This document shows, in pieces, positions 60,887 to 64,000 of a stretch of 64,000 bases of DNA. This stretch comes from Blastomussa wellsi (taxonomy: Eukaryota; Cnidaria; Anthozoa; Scleractinia; Plerogyridae). The DNA is taken from contig OX393568.1 in assembly GCA_947652115.1 (NCBI GenBank), positions 11,193,447 through 11,257,446 of the forward strand, written 5' to 3'. The stretch's first letter is position 1. Each line of letters opens with the position of its first letter. The position numbers and the translations under genes were made by a program. The notes beneath the pieces were generated by a model. That model saw only the letters and a program-made list of their open reading frames with translations. It made no database searches and was not told where the DNA came from.

Positions 60887-61050
60887 ACAAAAATCGTCTC
60901 CAGTAATTTGTGGCTCACAAAAATCGTCTTACAAATCCAGTAATTTGTGGCTTATTAAAATCGTCTTAAAAAAGTAATTTGTGGCTGAAAAAATCACTTT
61001 ACAAATCCAGAATTTTTGGCTTACAAAATTCGTCTTACAAATCCAGTAAT
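60887..61050 (+). repeat. 37-bp-period minisatellite, unit 6
   Basis: Five copies with the shorter A run of unit 1, in agreement with the unit-1-like second half of unit 6. Confidence 0.8.
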
Positions 61051-62178
61051 CACTCGATCGATCGGACTGAAAAATACACGTGCTTAACAATTGACGACAA
61101 AGAATGCCTATGATTATAATAAGAACGAAAATTGGTGGTTTTCATGTCACGCAAGTATCACGCACGTAAGAAATAAAATCGCTTACCATTCAATAAATTG
61201 AGTCAAGAAATTGAAATATCACGGAAGAGTAATAAATAAAGAACGTGGCAAAGTTTAGCGGATGTACGATATTCCGAACTCGAGTCATTCGGCAAAGTGT
61301 ATAACTGAAAATTATAGTGCTTAGTATGGAGACGCCATATGCATGTTTGTGCCCCTCTGAGGAACTCCAACATGGCGGCCGGAAACCAGTGGAAACATTT
61401 GGAGTTTACTTTGGCTCTCTCAAAACGTTTCTTCTCGTTGTTAAACTTGAAAACATTCGCATAGACACTTCCCTCGATATATCGGCTACTCAGAACTCGA
61501 AAAGATAAGGCGAATTGATATTTTCGCGCACGTAACATGTTACCCAGAAACAATGCCGATGTCAGCCATTGTGAAAAATCTCAAATTCAAACTGTTCTAT
61601 TTTCAAAACAAAGCCGTCTACCGAGCTGAAAACAGGCCAGCAGATAATGTTTAAAAATGACTTTTACCTGAGGAAGTTGAAAACTCAAAATGTTTGATTT
61701 TAGTTTTTTCTGACGTCACGTGAAAACCAAGAATTGGACTTCAAAAGTTGAATCTCTGTTAGACCTTTTAAAAGAGGCGACTACGTTACTCGACAATATT
61801 CGTATTGTAACAACACTGTAACAACAACAACTTGCAATTGCGATTAGTTGGTCTCTGAGATAAACATGAACAGCTGTCCAAACAAAGTCCGCCATGTCTC
61901 CTTTCCCGGACTGAACGGGAGATAGTCCATAATAACCATCCCCAGAAGAACGTGGTAGTCACCCTGTAACGCAATTGTGACAAGTTACGATAGCGCGCCA
62001 AATTCGTCTTCGAAAGAAGGGAGAAAGGGCTGCTTTATTTCACACCATAATCAGCCGTAACACTGAAACAATCGTCTCATGACCGGGAGCAACCGTTTCA
62101 GTATGAAAGAATATTATGGGATGTCGCTGAGTCAGTTCAACACGGCGAGGTCAACAGCGAGTATTTACAATATTCATA

Positions 62179-62292
62179 CTAAGTCTACAAGCAATTCTCC
62201 AATTCCAAACTTTCAACAGGCCAATCTTTGGAAGGTCGGCCACAACTCACGCCAGTATATACGCTTTAGCTAAGAATTGCTTGTAGACTTAG
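62179..62292. repeat. Inverted repeat, unit 7
   Basis: Arms at 62179-62198 and 62273-62292 are perfect; the loop has a private AACTTTCAAC. Confidence 0.85.
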
Positions 62293-62424
62293 CTTCGCGC
62301 CTGGCTCTGTGTTTCCCCAAATCACTAAGTTTAACCGCCAGCGTCATAAACGCTCTCAGCGATCTCGGGGCAACAACTTTTCTCGGTTCTTTGAGATAAG
62401 GTATAGACTTGCGTGTTTCCAGAC

Positions 62425-62607
62425 TTAATGATGTCCTTCTAACAACCATGCGGGCACAAGCATCTTAGTGAATATGTCAGCCAGTCTTCTGGCAAAAAAA
62501 GATTCCGAGCTGCAAGATAGGCTTGTTGGCAGGAGAGCGCCACTGACACTTTGCGCGTCAAAATAGTAAGTCACAATGCTCTTTCTCTTTACGTCTATAT
62601 ACTCCAC
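62425..62607 (-). pseudogene. Copia-like RNase H C-terminal fragment, unit 7
   Basis: Same 60-codon frame as in unit 2; the DNA shares the AACCATGCGGG variant with unit 2. Confidence 0.4.
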
Positions 62608-63895
62608 TGCGGGAAAACAGGTACACTTGGGGATGACAGATTGTCACCGGCTTTGGGATTGGAAAACTCCTTCTGGTTGCACGCCAATTTCTGTTTTGCG
62701 CTTTGGTTCCACCAGTTTCAGAACACTTCAATCATTCTTTTTTTTTCCTTTCCCATAACTTCCTTTTTTCAACTATATTTTGCCTCACAACTGTGTTCGT
62801 TTCGGTGTACTTTCTTCTGGCCACGGCTTACTCGGCCTATAGAAACCATCATCCAAACTGGAAATTCTTACCATGGAAAAGCCTGGGATGGTGCACGGAA
62901 ATTTTCCTCCCAGCCTTTCGCTCAAATTTCTCAATCGCCCTGACAAACTCGGATCCGGGTTTCGTGGGAGGCACGATTTCCTCCTTCAGATTCTCAGTAC
63001 GATCGAATGGGTGCCTCTTTTGGTCCAAGGTAAAGAAGTCAGAAGTGAAACAATGGCTAACGCTTATCACGGGCGCCGCCGCGTTAGGGCGTTCAAAAAG
63101 AAAATCATCTAGATCATCTTTACACTTTTCAAGTAAATGCAATTAAAAAAAATTAAACTACTTTTAAAACACTTTTAAGAACCTTTTAAAAAATTCGTTT
63201 AACTATTTCTACATGGGGAATACGTCTATTATCCATGTATTCTAGCTTTGCATGCCTGGAACTAGATGACTTAAGTTGTTGTTTCAATTTGAAGGCCACA
63301 ACGAAAGTGCCGCTTTTGGCTGAGTACGTTATCGCATATCAAATGAGAGTGTACTACAAGTTACAAAAGGACTCCAAACGAACAATAGATCGACCTGTAA
63401 AATGCACGAACTGCTAAGTTGAACAAAACGTTTTTGCAAGTATTCATCAGTTTGCGTATTCAAATTTGGACGAAGTTTCTTGCAGTAAAACATCTCGTAA
63501 ATTAAGCATAAACACTGAAATTTCCATGACGTTTTCTATCTCAAAAAGTGAAAATCGTTTGATTAATATTAGCAACGCATAAATCAGTCCCATATATCAT
63601 CCTTGACGGGTGTTTCTCATTGCTGGATAGTCCATAACACAAAATCATATGAAGTCACTCATTACCGGCGTAACGGGACAAAAATGTTGCGCTCTACGCT
63701 AAGCTTCGAGGCTTTAGTAAAGTGGAGTTGACAGTCTTGAAATAGGTTTCACTGTCGGCGAAAAAATGCTGCATTTCCAATCCCAAGCGCACTTTAACTG
63801 AGCTCACAATCCGACTCGATCAGTTGACTTCCGGCGGAAATAAATTATTGCCAACTATAAAAAAACCTAATTTTTTGCTAGCAACCCAAGGGATT

Positions 63896-64000
63896 TCAGA
63901 GATGGCCGAGCGAAATCGCTGGCGGACCGTTGATTCAGCATGGTCATCTCCGACTCGCGGGTTTAAAATCTGCCTGCACAGGGATAGCTTTATATGGCTT
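63896..64000 (+). mobile_element. tRNA-Leu-like SINE candidate, unit 7, truncated by window end
   Basis: Only the tRNA-like head and the first bases of the body are in the window. The A box is at 63903-63912; the B-box-like site carries an extra T (GGGTTTAAAATC). Confidence 0.5.

Larger units (their letters stand above)
58475..61769 (+). repeat. 3.3-kb macrosatellite unit 6 (3295 bp)
   Basis: It is a clear mosaic: the first half shares the unit-4 markers (AGAAAACAACATCC near 59550), while the second half shares unit-1 markers, namely CGCGTGTTAAAATC near 60661 and the 13-bp ACCAAGAATTGGA insertion near 61726 found otherwise only in unit 1. Confidence 0.93.
61770..64000 (+). repeat. 3.3-kb macrosatellite unit 7, cut by the window end
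   Basis: The first 2231 bases of a seventh unit are present; the array therefore continues to the right. Its start resembles unit 2 (AACCATGCGGGC near 62445) and its end resembles units 3 and 5 (TTCAGCATGG near 63933). A private extra T occurs in GGGTTTAAAATC near 63960. Confidence 0.92.

Noticed and set aside
42449..63417. Repeated open frames in the 3.3-kb units, such as 46376-46819 plus (147 codons), 46522-46815 minus (97 codons) and 44877-45227 minus (116 codons)
   Set aside because: They overlap each other on opposite strands, lack recognisable domains, change length through single-base or small deletions between units, and their similarity between units follows from array homogenisation.
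42062..64000. rDNA, 5S, snRNA, spliced-leader or histone gene cluster as the tandem unit
   Set aside because: The unit size would suit such clusters, but I recognise none of their conserved sequences. The only RNA-gene-like part is the tRNA-Leu-like head of the SINE candidate.

Overview
This is a gene-poor, wholly repetitive eukaryotic window. It consists of two head-to-tail tandem arrays that meet at position 42061/42062. I could not support any intact protein-coding gene, rRNA, tRNA or snRNA gene. The host looks like an animal: the second array carries a tRNA-Leu-like SINE and a scrap resembling the end of a Ty1/copia RNase H. A marine invertebrate, possibly an anthozoan such as a stony coral, is my best guess, but this is low-confidence inference from sequence flavour only.

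Region 1 (1-42061) is a satellite with a 147-bp monomer, all in one orientation, roughly 285 monomers in total. It is broken by 200 Ns at 34430-34629. The consensus is about 41% GC and unusually CpG-rich. Each monomer carries a 17-bp motif matching 8 of the 9 fixed bases of the mammalian CENP-B box, several short dyads and A/T tracts. The monomer length equals the DNA wrapped on a nucleosome core. Left of the gap the array has a large higher-order organisation: a block of about 7 kb, defined by the order of variant monomers, recurs at 1-7226, 13183-20114 and (rearranged) 22600-32264, with smaller re-used pieces between. Right of the gap a different mix of monomers is found, including a subfamily I did not see on the left.

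Region 2 (42062-64000) is a macrosatellite of about 3.2-3.4 kb units: six complete and a seventh cut by the window end. Each unit holds, in order, a possible LTR remnant, a 20-bp-arm inverted repeat, a minus-strand copia-like RNase H C-terminal fragment, unrecognised non-coding sequence, a tRNA-Leu-like SINE with a (TTGA)n-type tail, a 37-bp-period minisatellite, and a CRE/E-box-like palindrome. Units alternate in diagnostic variants and are mosaics of one another, which indicates repeated unequal exchange or conversion. The unit next to the satellite is the most divergent.

Taken together, the layout (CENP-B-box-like nucleosome-length satellite in higher-order repeats beside a TE-containing macrosatellite) is what a centromere/pericentromere edge would look like. 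That is a hypothesis; the sequence alone cannot show centromere function.
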